Numbered from the stretch's first letter, positions 34,900-43,064 are shown. The stretch: 52,472 bases of DNA from Acetobacterium sp. KB-1 (GCF_003260995.1 NZ_CP030040.1:3911367-3963838), one strand, 5' to 3'. Notes: generated by a model not told the origin, from the letters alone. A program made the numbers and translations.

Positions 34900-35673
34900 A
34901 TGAGTTCAGTATTTGAAAGGTATGCGAATATTGTTAAAAATGAGTATGACTATTATCCGGTATTTCCACCGGATTATCCAATATCGCTGGGGGATTTTGG
35001 ATCACTTGAAAATGGACGATTCAAAAGAAAAGGTAATATAAAAAAGTATGGTCTTAAAATAAAAAAATTGACCGGAGAAGGATTTGATAAAATTGATTTT
35101 AAACTAGATATAGATTTTAGTGCATCTTTGGCTCCCAGTGTGACTGTACCTGGCATGTTTGAAGCAAACCTAAAAATTGCTTTTGGCGATTCTTCAAATG
35201 TATTCTTTTCTTTTAATGAGTGCAAATCTTCTATAATCGATAATTATCTGGAATTAGAAAACAAAATTATTGAGCTATATAATAATAACGAATGGGATAA
35301 AAGTTATTATATCATTACCGAATACTTGGAAGTAGAAAGATCAACAGTTGTTCTGGCAGATAACAATGAATCTGAAATAGCTTTTGAAGTTGCCGTTCCG
35401 CTTGGTGCAAATATACCGATTCCTCAACTCAAAGCCGATTTTCTGGATGGCAAGATCAATGCAAATGAATCATACAGTTCTGGAATTTCAACAAAAATCA
35501 TTGCTAAAACTGGACTTAAGCCATTGATCCAATTAGCACAGCTAACCGGAGGATTTTTTGTTCCACCCACATTAAAATCGGTTGATCAAGTAGAATTGGG
35601 CGATTCTTATGAATTTAAAACAAAGAATGCGAGTTTGAAGCTAGAGAAAATAAAAGCAGGTGATATTGAATAA
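34900..35673 (+). CDS. Hypothetical 257-aa protein
   Basis: ATG 34900 is 8 nt after GAGAGGTG; the upstream in-frame TTG 34882 lies before the ribosome site. The protein opens with FPPDYPISLGDFGSLENGRFKRKGN, is rich in predicted beta strands and has a more hydrophobic C-terminal half (VAVPLGANIPIPQL; LTGGFFVPPTL). There is no signal peptide and no tag. I recognise no family with confidence; a membrane-acting effector is conceivable but unproven. Its AT content differs from the conjugation genes, so it is probably cargo. Confidence 0.65.
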   Translation: MSSVFERYANIVKNEYDYYPVFPPDYPISLGDFGSLENGRFKRKGNIKKYGLKIKKLTGEGFDKIDFKLDIDFSASLAPSVTVPGMFEANLKIAFGDSSNVFFSFNECKSSIIDNYLELENKIIELYNNNEWDKSYYIITEYLEVERSTVVLADNNESEIAFEVAVPLGANIPIPQLKADFLDGKINANESYSSGISTKIIAKTGLKPLIQLAQLTGGFFVPPTLKSVDQVELGDSYEFKTKNASLKLEKIKAGDIE

Positions 35674-35760
35674 ATGATCTTAGGAATGCTTCTCTATGTT
35701 AATATTTTGTGAATTGAGTCAAGATGTTTTAGTTTTAATAGAAAGAAAGAAATTGTCAGG

Positions 35761-35791
35761 CGTGCTGCGGTAAAAACAGCACGTTTTTTTT
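35761..35791 (+). terminator. Rho-independent terminator
   Basis: CGTGCTG (35761-35767) pairs with CAGCACG (35777-35783), followed by eight T. Confidence 0.9.
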
Positions 35792-35836
35792 GGTGAGCAA
35801 GTAACCACAGATTTGAAGCAGTTATTCATCGAATTT

Positions 35837-35853
35837 CGTTTCCTTGGGAAACA
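35837..35853 (-). repeat. 17-bp palindromic repeat variant, reverse orientation
   Basis: CGTTTCCTTGGGAAACA differs at two positions from the reverse-orientation form TGTTTCCTCGGGAAACA. Confidence 0.8.
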
Positions 35854-35904
35854 GGAGTACAATAAAAATCCGATTGTCAAAAAAGAATATTCATGAAAAA
35901 TATC

Positions 35905-35951
35905 TTGACGATAGCTCATAAAAAGGTATATCATAAAAAGAACAAGCGTTC
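35905..35951 (+). promoter_or_regulatory. Promoter with LexA (SOS) box
   Basis: A -35-like TTGACG (35905-35910) is followed after 16 nt by TATATC (35927-35932). GAACAAGCGTTC at 35940-35951 fits the Gram-positive LexA/DinR core GAAC-N4-GTTC. Its place at or just after the expected transcription start suits repression of the downstream Y-family polymerase until DNA damage. Confidence 0.8.
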
Positions 35952-35988
35952 TATTCTTTAGTTGGTGTTTTAATGGGGGTGGTAAAAA

Positions 35989-37242
35989 TTGGATCGTGTT
36001 ATTCTGCATAGCGATATGAATTCGTTTTATGCAGCAGTGGAGTGTTTGTATAATCCGGAGATCAGAGATAAGCCGGTGGCCGTGGGCGGTAATCCGGAAA
36101 AACGCCATGGGATCATCCTGGCCAAGAATGAAAAAGCCAAGAAAGCCGGGGTCAAGACCGGCGAAGCCTTGTGGCAAGCCCGGGAAAAGTGCCCTGGTTT
36201 GGTAATCGTGGCACCAAATTATGAACGGTACCTCCGATATTCAAAGTTATCCAGGCAGATTTATAACCGCTACTCGGATCAGGTGGAGCCTTATGGTTTG
36301 GACGAAAGTTGGATCTCCGTCACGAATAGCGTTAAGGTTCATGGTAGCGGGGAAGAAATTGCCAGAAAAATCAGTCGTGAAATTCAAGACGAGCTGGGAG
36401 TGACGGTATCAATCGGAGTGTCCTGGAATAAGATTTTTGCCAAGTTTGGTTCTGACTATAAAAAACCCAATGCGATCACAGTAATTAATCGAGATAATTA
36501 TAAGAAAATCGTCTGGGAGAAGCCAGCAGAAGATTTACTCTATGTTGGTCGATCCACCAAGAATAAACTCTTGAAATATGGGATTTATACAATCGGCCAA
36601 TTAGCCGAGAGCAATTTGGATTTTCTGGTTCATGTGTTTGGAAAGATGGGGGTGGTTCTATGGCGGTTTGCCAATGGTCTTGATGATAGCCCGGTTAAGA
36701 GCTTTGATGAGCATTACAATGGCAATGAACGGCTGATTAAAAGCATTGGCAACAGTATTACGACACCCAGGGACTTAACCAATCTGAAGGACGTCAAGAT
36801 CATCATTTATATGCTGACCGAAAGCGTGGCCATGCGTTTAAGGGAAACTGGCTGTTATTGTCAAACTGTGGCCATTCATGTTCGAAATAAAGAGCTTCAC
36901 AGCTTTACCAGGCAAATGAAGCTCCAGAAGCCATCGGATCTGACCAATGAAATTGCCAGAGCAGCCATAGATCTGTTTGTAAGAAACTATGATTTCAGCT
37001 CGGACATCCGCTCCATGGGCGTGAGGGTTACAGACTTGGTACCGGATTCAACACCCATTCAACTGGATGTATTTGGCAATGAGGAATTACGGGTACGACA
37101 GGCAAGACTGGATGATACCGTGGATGGCTTGAAAAAACGCTTTGGTAATCTGGCGGTGCGACGGGCTGTTACGATTGACGATCCGATGGGGTGCCTGGAT
37201 GCTAAGAAAGATCATGTTATCTATCCCATTTCATATTTTTAA
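35989..37242 (+). CDS. Y-family DNA polymerase (DinB/UmuC type)
   Basis: TTG 35989 is 6 nt after GGGGGTGG. The 417-residue protein begins with DRVILHSDMNSFYAAVE, which includes the first catalytic Asp and the steric-gate FY. The second catalytic patch is YGLDESWISV, with the finger region in between (AVGGNPEKRHGIILAKN). The little-finger domain is complete. Such enzymes copy damaged DNA; versions on plasmids and conjugative elements are common. The LexA box upstream predicts SOS induction. The next gene follows after 12 bp and is likely cotranscribed. Confidence 0.93.
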   Translation: MDRVILHSDMNSFYAAVECLYNPEIRDKPVAVGGNPEKRHGIILAKNEKAKKAGVKTGEALWQAREKCPGLVIVAPNYERYLRYSKLSRQIYNRYSDQVEPYGLDESWISVTNSVKVHGSGEEIARKISREIQDELGVTVSIGVSWNKIFAKFGSDYKKPNAITVINRDNYKKIVWEKPAEDLLYVGRSTKNKLLKYGIYTIGQLAESNLDFLVHVFGKMGVVLWRFANGLDDSPVKSFDEHYNGNERLIKSIGNSITTPRDLTNLKDVKIIIYMLTESVAMRLRETGCYCQTVAIHVRNKELHSFTRQMKLQKPSDLTNEIARAAIDLFVRNYDFSSDIRSMGVRVTDLVPDSTPIQLDVFGNEELRVRQARLDDTVDGLKKRFGNLAVRRAVTIDDPMGCLDAKKDHVIYPISYF

Positions 37243-37254
37243 AAGGAGTTATTT

Positions 37255-37497
37255 ATGGCGGAGAAGAAATTTGTGCCGGTGATTGCAAAATTTGAAAAAG
37301 ATGGAAAGATCATTCCGATGAAGATATTGTGGGAAGATGGTCGAGAGTTTGATATTGACTTTATCTTTGATATCCGGCCTAGATCGTCTTTGAAGGTCGG
37401 CGGACAGGGAACCCGGTATCTTTGTCGAATTAAAAATAAAGACGTCTATGTCTATTATGAAAAGCCAAAATGGTTTGTTGAAGGTAAGGAGCATTAG
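37255..37497 (+). CDS. Small protein downstream of the Y-family polymerase
   Basis: ATG 37255 follows AAAAGGAG. The 80-residue product is beta-rich and has VIAKFEKDGKIIPMKILWED, FDIRPRSSLKVGG and a C-terminal DVYVYYEKPKWFVE. Small proteins of this kind commonly follow mobile-element Y-family polymerases, so it may be an accessory factor under the same LexA control. I know of no demonstrated function. Confidence 0.75.
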   Translation: MAEKKFVPVIAKFEKDGKIIPMKILWEDGREFDIDFIFDIRPRSSLKVGGQGTRYLCRIKNKDVYVYYEKPKWFVEGKEH

Positions 37498-37576
37498 TTG
37501 CAGAATATATTTCATAATTTGACAAAACAGTTCATTAATCTTACAATGAAAACAATACCACAAAGGGGAGGTTCAT

Positions 37577-38938
37577 TTGAAAAAGCTGATTATCAAAAAA
37601 GAACGAAATTTGTTATTGTTCAGCGATGTGATAAACGACTATCCTTTACTCAAAAAAAGACTGGAAAAACATACAACCATTGATGAGCAGATATTGAAAA
37701 AAGAAAAAGCGACCGAAGAAGAACTGAATATCTACCGGATGCGAAACGATATCGTGACCCAGGCCAAGAATGAATGGCAAATTGATACAAGCCGTAGTGT
37801 GGATCTGCTCCCGGACGATAAGAAAGTCACCTGTGAAGTGTGTGGAAGGCCCATTAAAAACGTATTTTATATCAAAAATTCAATCAATCAGAATTGTCTG
37901 AGAACTGGATCCGAATGCATCAGACATTTTGCGATTGCAGAAAAGCAACATCTAGATAACCTTTTAAAGAACGCCAAGCGTTTGAAGCGCCGGGAAGAAA
38001 TCGAACACATTTTTCCAGGGATCGATTTTCGAATCTACCAGTGGTCAAATTTTATCGATGAACAGCCGATTATTATTAATGACACCCTGTCTAAGAAATA
38101 TTTTGAGTTAGGGGATTTACTAAGTAGTATCTACGGTGCATTCCTGAAGCAAGAGAACAATAGTGATAAGGAATCAGAGGATGAGATCCGGCGAATCTTA
38201 AATGAATCAGATGAGCTAATAGAGGAAATTTTGAAATATGTGAAAAGTCATAAAGATGATGTTCTCTATCCACCAAGCCGGATTTATAGGCAGATGGAGC
38301 CACAGGCAGTTGTCTGGCTGAAACAGGATGGTTATATCACGCCCAGAACGCTGTTTCGGATCCGGGACGATGAAGTGGCTCAAAAGATCTTTGAAAAATA
38401 TGATGCTTTTTTTAGGACAAATAGAATCACAATCCTTAATGTCAGCCCCAAGCAAGGCGTGGATTATCGGATCAAGCGTCAGGCAAATATCATCCTGACA
38501 GCGCCGTATGGCATTTTCTGTAAAAAGTATGGGGCCGAGATTCTAAGAGTAAATGATATAGAAACCATTGCTTCAGAACGGGACCTGGTGGGTGTCGGAA
38601 AGGTCATTGAGTACCGATCATTGGAATCACTGATTTATATCATGCAGGATCTGTACCTGAAGGAAAGCCCATATGCCATTGAGGAACTTTATTATGAATA
38701 TAATGAAGTCTATTTTGTGGTAAATAACGGTTTAAGCCGTGAATATTTAAAGGTAGAGCTGCCAGGACTGGAAGCTATCGCAAGAGAAACGGTCTATTTC
38801 AAAGGGACTGAAAATAAAAAGAAGATTCATATGTTTCTAGACGAATGTCGCAAGAAACCAGGTAATGTCACGAGCCGGGCAGATTATCTGTTTATGAAAG
38901 AGCAGCGAGAAGCAAATAGTCGAAGATCCGGATTTTAA
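37577..38938 (+). CDS. Hypothetical 453-aa protein with Cys pairs
   Basis: TTG 37577 follows AGGGGAGG. The N-terminal 100 residues are helical. A candidate zinc site is formed by TCEVCGRP and, about 24 residues on, CLRTGSEC. The rest is mixed helix/strand with two repeated-looking segments (YRIKRQANIILTAPYGIF). I recognise no family. The preceding spacer of 79 bp has no clear promoter, so it may belong to the SOS operon. It ends 21 bp before a reverse-orientation palindrome. Confidence 0.7.
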   Translation: MKKLIIKKERNLLLFSDVINDYPLLKKRLEKHTTIDEQILKKEKATEEELNIYRMRNDIVTQAKNEWQIDTSRSVDLLPDDKKVTCEVCGRPIKNVFYIKNSINQNCLRTGSECIRHFAIAEKQHLDNLLKNAKRLKRREEIEHIFPGIDFRIYQWSNFIDEQPIIINDTLSKKYFELGDLLSSIYGAFLKQENNSDKESEDEIRRILNESDELIEEILKYVKSHKDDVLYPPSRIYRQMEPQAVVWLKQDGYITPRTLFRIRDDEVAQKIFEKYDAFFRTNRITILNVSPKQGVDYRIKRQANIILTAPYGIFCKKYGAEILRVNDIETIASERDLVGVGKVIEYRSLESLIYIMQDLYLKESPYAIEELYYEYNEVYFVVNNGLSREYLKVELPGLEAIARETVYFKGTENKKKIHMFLDECRKKPGNVTSRADYLFMKEQREANSRRSGF

Positions 38939-38959
38939 AAACCTGGTTCTTTCTTAATT

Positions 38960-38976
38960 TGTTTCCTCGGGAAACA
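38960..38976 (-). repeat. 17-bp palindromic repeat, reverse orientation
   Basis: TGTTTCCTCGGGAAACA, identical to the copy at 34685-34701 and reverse complementary to the common form. It is the last copy in the window. Confidence 0.93.
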
Positions 38977-39017
38977 AGATTAATAATATTTGTATGACAA
39001 GATTGTTTTAAAGAGTA

Positions 39018-39046
39018 TTGACAATCCATTTATTCAGGAGTACAAT
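39018..39046 (+). promoter_or_regulatory. Strong promoter of the type III toxin-antitoxin locus
   Basis: A consensus -35 TTGACA (39018-39023) and a near-consensus -10 TACAAT (39041-39046) are separated by 17 bp. Transcription would start near 39053, just before the repeat RNA. Confidence 0.88.
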
Positions 39047-39071
39047 TTATATGTAGATAGATTATCTATCT

Positions 39072-39168
39072 CAAATATTTGTCGCTACTCGACATGCGAC
39101 TCATAAGAGATCGAGTTCAAATAGCTGTCGCTACTCGATATGCGACTCATAAAAGGTCGAGTTCAAAT
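39072..39168 (+). ncRNA. Type III antitoxin RNA: two 46-nt repeats
   Basis: Two direct repeats of 46 bp run 39072-39117 and 39118-39163, with a partial third (CAAAT). They differ at only a few positions. Each contains internal complements (GTCGC with GCGAC, CTCGA with TCGAG) compatible with a pseudoknotted unit. This is the layout of type III antitoxins, in which the toxin RNase cuts the repeat RNA into units that inhibit it. Confidence 0.85.
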
Positions 39169-39173
39169 GTTTT

Positions 39174-39210
39174 AAAGCTCTATCCTGAATCGGGTAGAGC
39201 TTTATTTTTT
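39174..39210 (+). terminator. Attenuating terminator between antitoxin RNA and toxin
   Basis: AAAGCTCTA (39174-39182) pairs with TAGAGCTTT (39195-39203), followed by a T-rich tail. A leaky terminator here is typical of type III systems and keeps antitoxin RNA in excess over toxin mRNA. Confidence 0.88.
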
Positions 39211-39222
39211 AAGGAGATAGCT

Positions 39223-39717
39223 ATGGAACATGGACGGTTCTATTTTTTAGTTGATGAATATTTTACCAAATTCAACGATGCTAATTTAATGAATAATAGA
39301 GAAATGGTTGGTGGAATATTTCATGACAGACCTTCTTTTTACGCATATTATGATGAGAAGTCAAAAATATTTTGGTTAGTTCCAATTTCCTCAAAATTAG
39401 AAAAATTTAAAAATCTTTATGACCATAAAATTGAAAAATATGGGAGATGCGATACGATAGTATTTGGGAATGTACTTGGTCACGAAAAAGCATTTTTGAT
39501 TCAAAACATGAGTCCAGTTATTCCTAAATATATAAAAAATCAATATATCGAAAGAGAAACCGAGAATCCCGTGAAAATTGATGGTATGTTAGAACGAGAA
39601 CTTCAAAAAAAGGTAAAAAGAGTTCTAAGCTTGATAAGACAAGGTAAAAAGCTTGTTTTTCCGGATGTTCTTGAAATGGAAAGAATCTTAATAGAGGAAT
39701 TGAAAAATAATATCTAG
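39223..39717 (+). CDS. cptN: Type III toxin endoribonuclease, CptN-like
   Basis: ATG 39223 follows AAGGAG. The 164-residue product begins EHGRFYFLVDEYFTKF and carries DRPSFYAYYDEKSKIFWLVPISS, the CDTIVFGNVLG strand and GHEKAFLIQNMSPVIPKYI. This agrees by recognition with CptIN-family toxins of type III systems, which are RNases held inactive by repeat RNA. The promoter, two-repeat RNA and attenuating terminator upstream give strong independent support. It likely serves as an addiction or anti-phage abortive infection module. The subfamily name is less certain than the class. Confidence 0.87.
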   Translation: MEHGRFYFLVDEYFTKFNDANLMNNREMVGGIFHDRPSFYAYYDEKSKIFWLVPISSKLEKFKNLYDHKIEKYGRCDTIVFGNVLGHEKAFLIQNMSPVIPKYIKNQYIERETENPVKIDGMLERELQKKVKRVLSLIRQGKKLVFPDVLEMERILIEELKNNI

Positions 39718-39723
39718 ATATCA

Positions 39724-39785
39724 AAAAAAGAATTGAATTAGGGTGATAATTTCTGTATTTCTTATCACTAATTCAATTCTTTATT
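39724..39785. terminator. Long hairpin, probable bidirectional terminator
   Basis: AAAGAATTGAATTA (39727-39740) and the following GGTGATAA pair with TTATCAC and AATTCAATTCTTT (ending 39782), with A and T runs on the flanks. It separates the toxin gene from the converging gene on the minus strand. Confidence 0.85.
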
Positions 39786-39898
39786 CTACATCAATTTTCG
39801 CAAATACACAAAACTTGAAACACTCCCATAGATTGTATCTTATTGTATATAAATGATGATATAAAAACAGGCAAAACTTATGCTTTTTTTTAACATAC

Positions 39899-40264
39899 TT
39901 ATCTAAGTGTCTCTATTGAAAAATTAAAATCGCTTAAAAAATCTGCAAATTGTTTATTATTGGTAAATGTGTATGTTGTACCATTATTCGATATTTTTGC
40001 AAGAGCACAAATTTCCATATCACAAGTTTCATAGTCAGGTATGGAAAAGTATTTGATGGTATGAGGTTTTTCGCCAGATAGCCTTAAAACCGTGTCTTCA
40101 ATAAACCGATAGTTTTTTTCAACAGTTTTTTGGAATTCATTATCGGTTGTAGCAAACTCTGCACTTTCGGTACGATTAGCTTCAATTAATTGTGGTTTGC
40201 TTAATGTAGAATAAAACCAGTCAATTGGACTGCCTTCAACTGCGTATTTAAAAGAAATATTCAA
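39899..40264 (-). CDS. Hypothetical 121-aa protein
   Basis: Read on the minus strand, TTG at 40264 follows AAAAAGGAGGTG. The product starts NISFKYAVEGSPIDWFYSTL and has a helical middle with a C-terminal FADFLSDFNFSIETL. I recognise no family. It converges on the toxin gene and has its own good ribosome site, so it is probably real. Confidence 0.65.
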   Translation of the reverse strand: MNISFKYAVEGSPIDWFYSTLSKPQLIEANRTESAEFATTDNEFQKTVEKNYRFIEDTVLRLSGEKPHTIKYFSIPDYETCDMEICALAKISNNGTTYTFTNNKQFADFLSDFNFSIETLR

Positions 40265-40415
40265 TTTAATACACCTCCTTTTTGTTTAATCCTATCAAAT
40301 GTTTTGTAGGAAGTAAAGTGTTATATATGTTAATGTGTACAAAAGAAGTGTTTTTTGCAATGCTATCGTACTAATGACTTAATTATTGTTGAAGTAAAGT
40401 TCTAATAAAACAAGG

Positions 40416-40437
40416 ATCAAAAACGGCCGTTTTTGAT
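40416..40437. terminator. 22-bp perfect palindrome, possible terminator
   Basis: ATCAAAAACGG pairs perfectly with CCGTTTTTGAT and is followed by TCTGTTTTTATTT. It lies in a gene-poor stretch (40265-40668) in which I see nothing else. Confidence 0.5.
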
Positions 40438-40668
40438 TCTGTTTTTATTTCTTCTCAATTAATCGGAGTCATTGGAATATAATAGTATCAAAACACGTAT
40501 CAAAAATAAAGAATCATTAATCATGAGTTTGTACGTTTACGATATTATTTAAACTGAGATATGAAATTGAAAGAAATCTCTAATATTTAAATATACATAC
40601 AAGGAGTTAATCAGTGTTAATTTTCTCATTTTTATTGGTACTAAATCTCGACATAGAGCCAACTTTAA

Positions 40669-40989
40669 TCAAATGGCATAATAGTAGCACAATGCCTGAA
40701 AACTCTGAGTTTATGTACAGAAAAACAGGCTAATACAGATAGTTCAAATATGGCAGAGGTTATCGGAGTGTCAGAGGCACAACTACGATTTGTAACTAAC
40801 AGTCCATTGGGGATGGGACTTATCAAGTGTGGTAGTGCAGTGATTCCATTTGACAATCAGATTAGTAAGGATACAGGCTTGTATAGGTTTTATAATACCA
40901 AGACACATGAAAGATTGCGGTGTAGAAGGCAAGATAGACAATTGGAAAATCTTTATCTGAATAGGTCCCGGAATAGTATAATGTCATAA
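40669..40989 (+). pseudogene. Decayed 3' end of a second VirB4-like ATPase gene
   Basis: The frame from ATG 40750 reads MAEVIGVSEAQLRFVTNSPLGMGLIKCGSAVIPFDNQI...LYRFYNTKTHE. This is the C-terminal end of VirB4/TraE-type ATPases of Tn916-like elements (LxxSxxQLxFVTNSxxGxGLIKxGxxxIPF). Upstream the frame is shifted: PENSEF, expected just before, appears in another frame. The Walker region is gone. It differs from the intact VirB4 at 15628-17643, so it came from a different conjugative element. Confidence 0.75.
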
Positions 40990-41012
40990 GGTGTCGAGAG
41001 ACACCTTATGAC
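40983..41012. repeat. 13-bp perfect inverted repeat with GAGA loop
   Basis: GTCATAAGGTGTC (40983-40995) and GACACCTTATGAC (41000-41012) flank a GAGA (GNRA) tetraloop. There is no T run. From here to 41200 I see no gene. Confidence 0.85.
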
Positions 41013-41211
41013 AAGTTGAATTTTATGGAATGAAGAGTACCAATAGGCTTAAAAATAAACTTTTAATATGGAAGATATTTATTTGAAAGATTTCTATGTT
41101 AATATATTTATGACTTAACTAGTACGAACGTTGCATTTTGGAATTCAGGAAATATTGAAAATGATATATGTTACAATTATGTAAGAAAAAAATCTTTGAC
41201 TGGAGGAGATA

Positions 41212-41841
41212 ATGAAAAACTGTATAAAGAAAATGGAACGAGAAAAATTTAAAAAAAATGTTAAAGAATTTGCGAAAATATATAAGGTTTATTCCGATAA
41301 AAATGTAAATGTTTGTGGAGTATATGAAGATAAAACCATACAGGAACAATGGAATTTAGAATTAGGTTATGATAAAAATACTGATTATTTAGAAGTTGAG
41401 ATATTTACTGAAATACCGAATGAAATTTTGATGAGTTTGTATAGTATTGTCCAGAGTTTTGTGCAAATTTGTGAAACGCATGCCTTAAAAAATGATTTTG
41501 TTAAAAATGATAAAGAATTTTTAAATGGTGCCAAATGTATTGACAATATCATTAAGCACAAGAATAAAAATTTTGAAATTACAGATATCATTAAACCTGA
41601 TTTTAAATGTGAATATTATGGAGAAGATTTAGAGGTGTTTTTGAAAGATGGAAAGTATCGTATTTCGAGCGATGATATGCAATTTCGTATGGGTGCGAAT
41701 TGGGTTGAAATTAAAAATGATATTAAGAATGAAATGAAAATAAAAAAGTGGTTTGAATTCTATGATAAATATTTTGAAGGAAATGATGTCTATGATAGTG
41801 TCATTGAGATGTGCCGAATTGTAGGAGATTATGAAAATTAG
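41212..41841 (+). CDS. Hypothetical 209-aa protein
   Basis: ATG 41212 follows TGGAGGAGATA. The product is charged and AT-rich in codon choice. It has a Lys-rich start, an acidic middle (QEQWNLELGYDKNTDYLEVEIF) and a C-terminal WFEFYDKYFEGNDVYDSVIEMC. I recognise no family. It lies 16 bp upstream of the split Mrr-like nuclease gene, so it could be a partner of that defence gene. Confidence 0.65.
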   Translation: MKNCIKKMEREKFKKNVKEFAKIYKVYSDKNVNVCGVYEDKTIQEQWNLELGYDKNTDYLEVEIFTEIPNEILMSLYSIVQSFVQICETHALKNDFVKNDKEFLNGAKCIDNIIKHKNKNFEITDIIKPDFKCEYYGEDLEVFLKDGKYRISSDDMQFRMGANWVEIKNDIKNEMKIKKWFEFYDKYFEGNDVYDSVIEMCRIVGDYEN

Positions 41842-41937
41842 AACTGGAGAATAGGGTATGATATTTACACATCGAACACCTCAAACATGGCAGGAACTCC
41901 AAGAACTGACAGCGGAATATGGATTGTCAACACTTTT

Positions 41938-42738
41938 TCAGACAACTTTTTTAAGGTCTGCTGTTTTGAATTCAATCGGCGTCATATAATCAAGAGACGA
42001 ATGAATTCGGATGTGATTATACCAATGAATATAATCAAACAATTCCAGTTTTAGCTGTTCCAGGGAGTCAAACGTATTCGGATACACAAATTCAGTTTTA
42101 AAAACTTTAAAGGTAGCTTCAGCAACGGCATTGTCATACGGACAACCTTTTTGACTCAATGAACGTCTGATATTAAACGTATCGATGATCCCATCAATAA
42201 TATTGTTTTTAAATTCATTTCCACGATCCGTATGGAAGATTGATATCTTATCCAGTCTGTATTTGACCGTTGCAAAAGCCTGATAAACAAGCATGGCATC
42301 TTTTTGCGCGCCTGCGCTGTAACCAATAATTTCGCGATTGTATAAATCCAGAAGAATACATACATAATTCCATTTTCCGGCAACACGAACATAGGTAAGA
42401 TCACTGACAACTACTTCCAGCTGCTCTCTGTCATCAAACTGGCGATTAACTTCGTTTTGGATTTTATCATTGTTTACCGGTGTTTTATGAACTTTGAATT
42501 GAGCGATTGTATAGGTCGATACCAGGCCCAGTTCTTTCATTATTCGGCCAATCCGTCGGCGTGATACAATCTGTTTTTTCTTTTCCAGTTCTTTTTTGAT
42601 TTTACGCGTGCCATAATTACGCCTGCTAGCCTTGAAAATGTCGGTAATATCCTGTTTCAGTTTTTTTTCATCTTCTGATTTTCGGGTTTTAGACTCATAA
42701 TAATAGGTGCTTTGTGTTATTTTTAGGACTTTACACAT
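41938..42738 (-). CDS. IS150-type transposase OrfB (DDE integrase)
   Basis: The 266-residue rve integrase shows the triad in VVSDLTYVRV, FHTDRGNEF and YDNAVAEATFK (D, D, E) and ends with HIRIHSSLDYMTPIEF. The frame continues upstream of the ATG at 42738 (VEVIQANQDRYSVSA) into the end of OrfA in the -1 frame, as expected for a programmed frameshift fusion. It looks intact. Confidence 0.9.
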   Translation of the reverse strand: MCKVLKITQSTYYYESKTRKSEDEKKLKQDITDIFKASRRNYGTRKIKKELEKKKQIVSRRRIGRIMKELGLVSTYTIAQFKVHKTPVNNDKIQNEVNRQFDDREQLEVVVSDLTYVRVAGKWNYVCILLDLYNREIIGYSAGAQKDAMLVYQAFATVKYRLDKISIFHTDRGNEFKNNIIDGIIDTFNIRRSLSQKGCPYDNAVAEATFKVFKTEFVYPNTFDSLEQLKLELFDYIHWYNHIRIHSSLDYMTPIEFKTADLKKVV

Positions 42739-42779
42739 TGCTGATACCGAGTATCTGTCTTGATTCGCTTGGATGACTT

Positions 42780-43064
42780 CTACTTTCGTCCTATGATCAG
42801 CGCTGCTTGCTTTAGGATGTCGTTTTCCATTTTTAATTGTTGGACTTCTTTGCGCAATTTGATTAACTCGTTTTCTTCATCACTGCGGTTGTCTTTTTCT
42901 TTAAATGATCCGGAGTTTTGATGCTGTTTCACCCAACGATCAAAGGCTGAAGCTGACAATTCATACTCCTTAATAATTTCATGTCTGGGTTTTCCGTTTA
43001 AATATAATTGGACGACCTGATTTTTAAATTCATCTGTAAAAATTCGGCGTTCTCTTCTGGTCAT
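42780..43064 (-). CDS. IS150-type transposase OrfA
   Basis: ATG (complement of 43064) follows AAGGAGAACCAAT. The 94-residue protein has an HTH (FKNQVVQLYLNGKPRHEIIKEYELSASAFDRWVKQ) and a C-terminal leucine zipper (LIKLRKEVQQLKMENDILKQ), as in IS3-family OrfA. Confidence 0.9.
   Translation of the reverse strand: MTRRERRIFTDEFKNQVVQLYLNGKPRHEIIKEYELSASAFDRWVKQHQNSGSFKEKDNRSDEENELIKLRKEVQQLKMENDILKQAALIIGRK

Noticed and set aside
39079-39222. N-terminal extension of the toxin through the repeats
   Set aside because: It translates the antitoxin repeats and terminator; ATG 39223 has a proper ribosome site.
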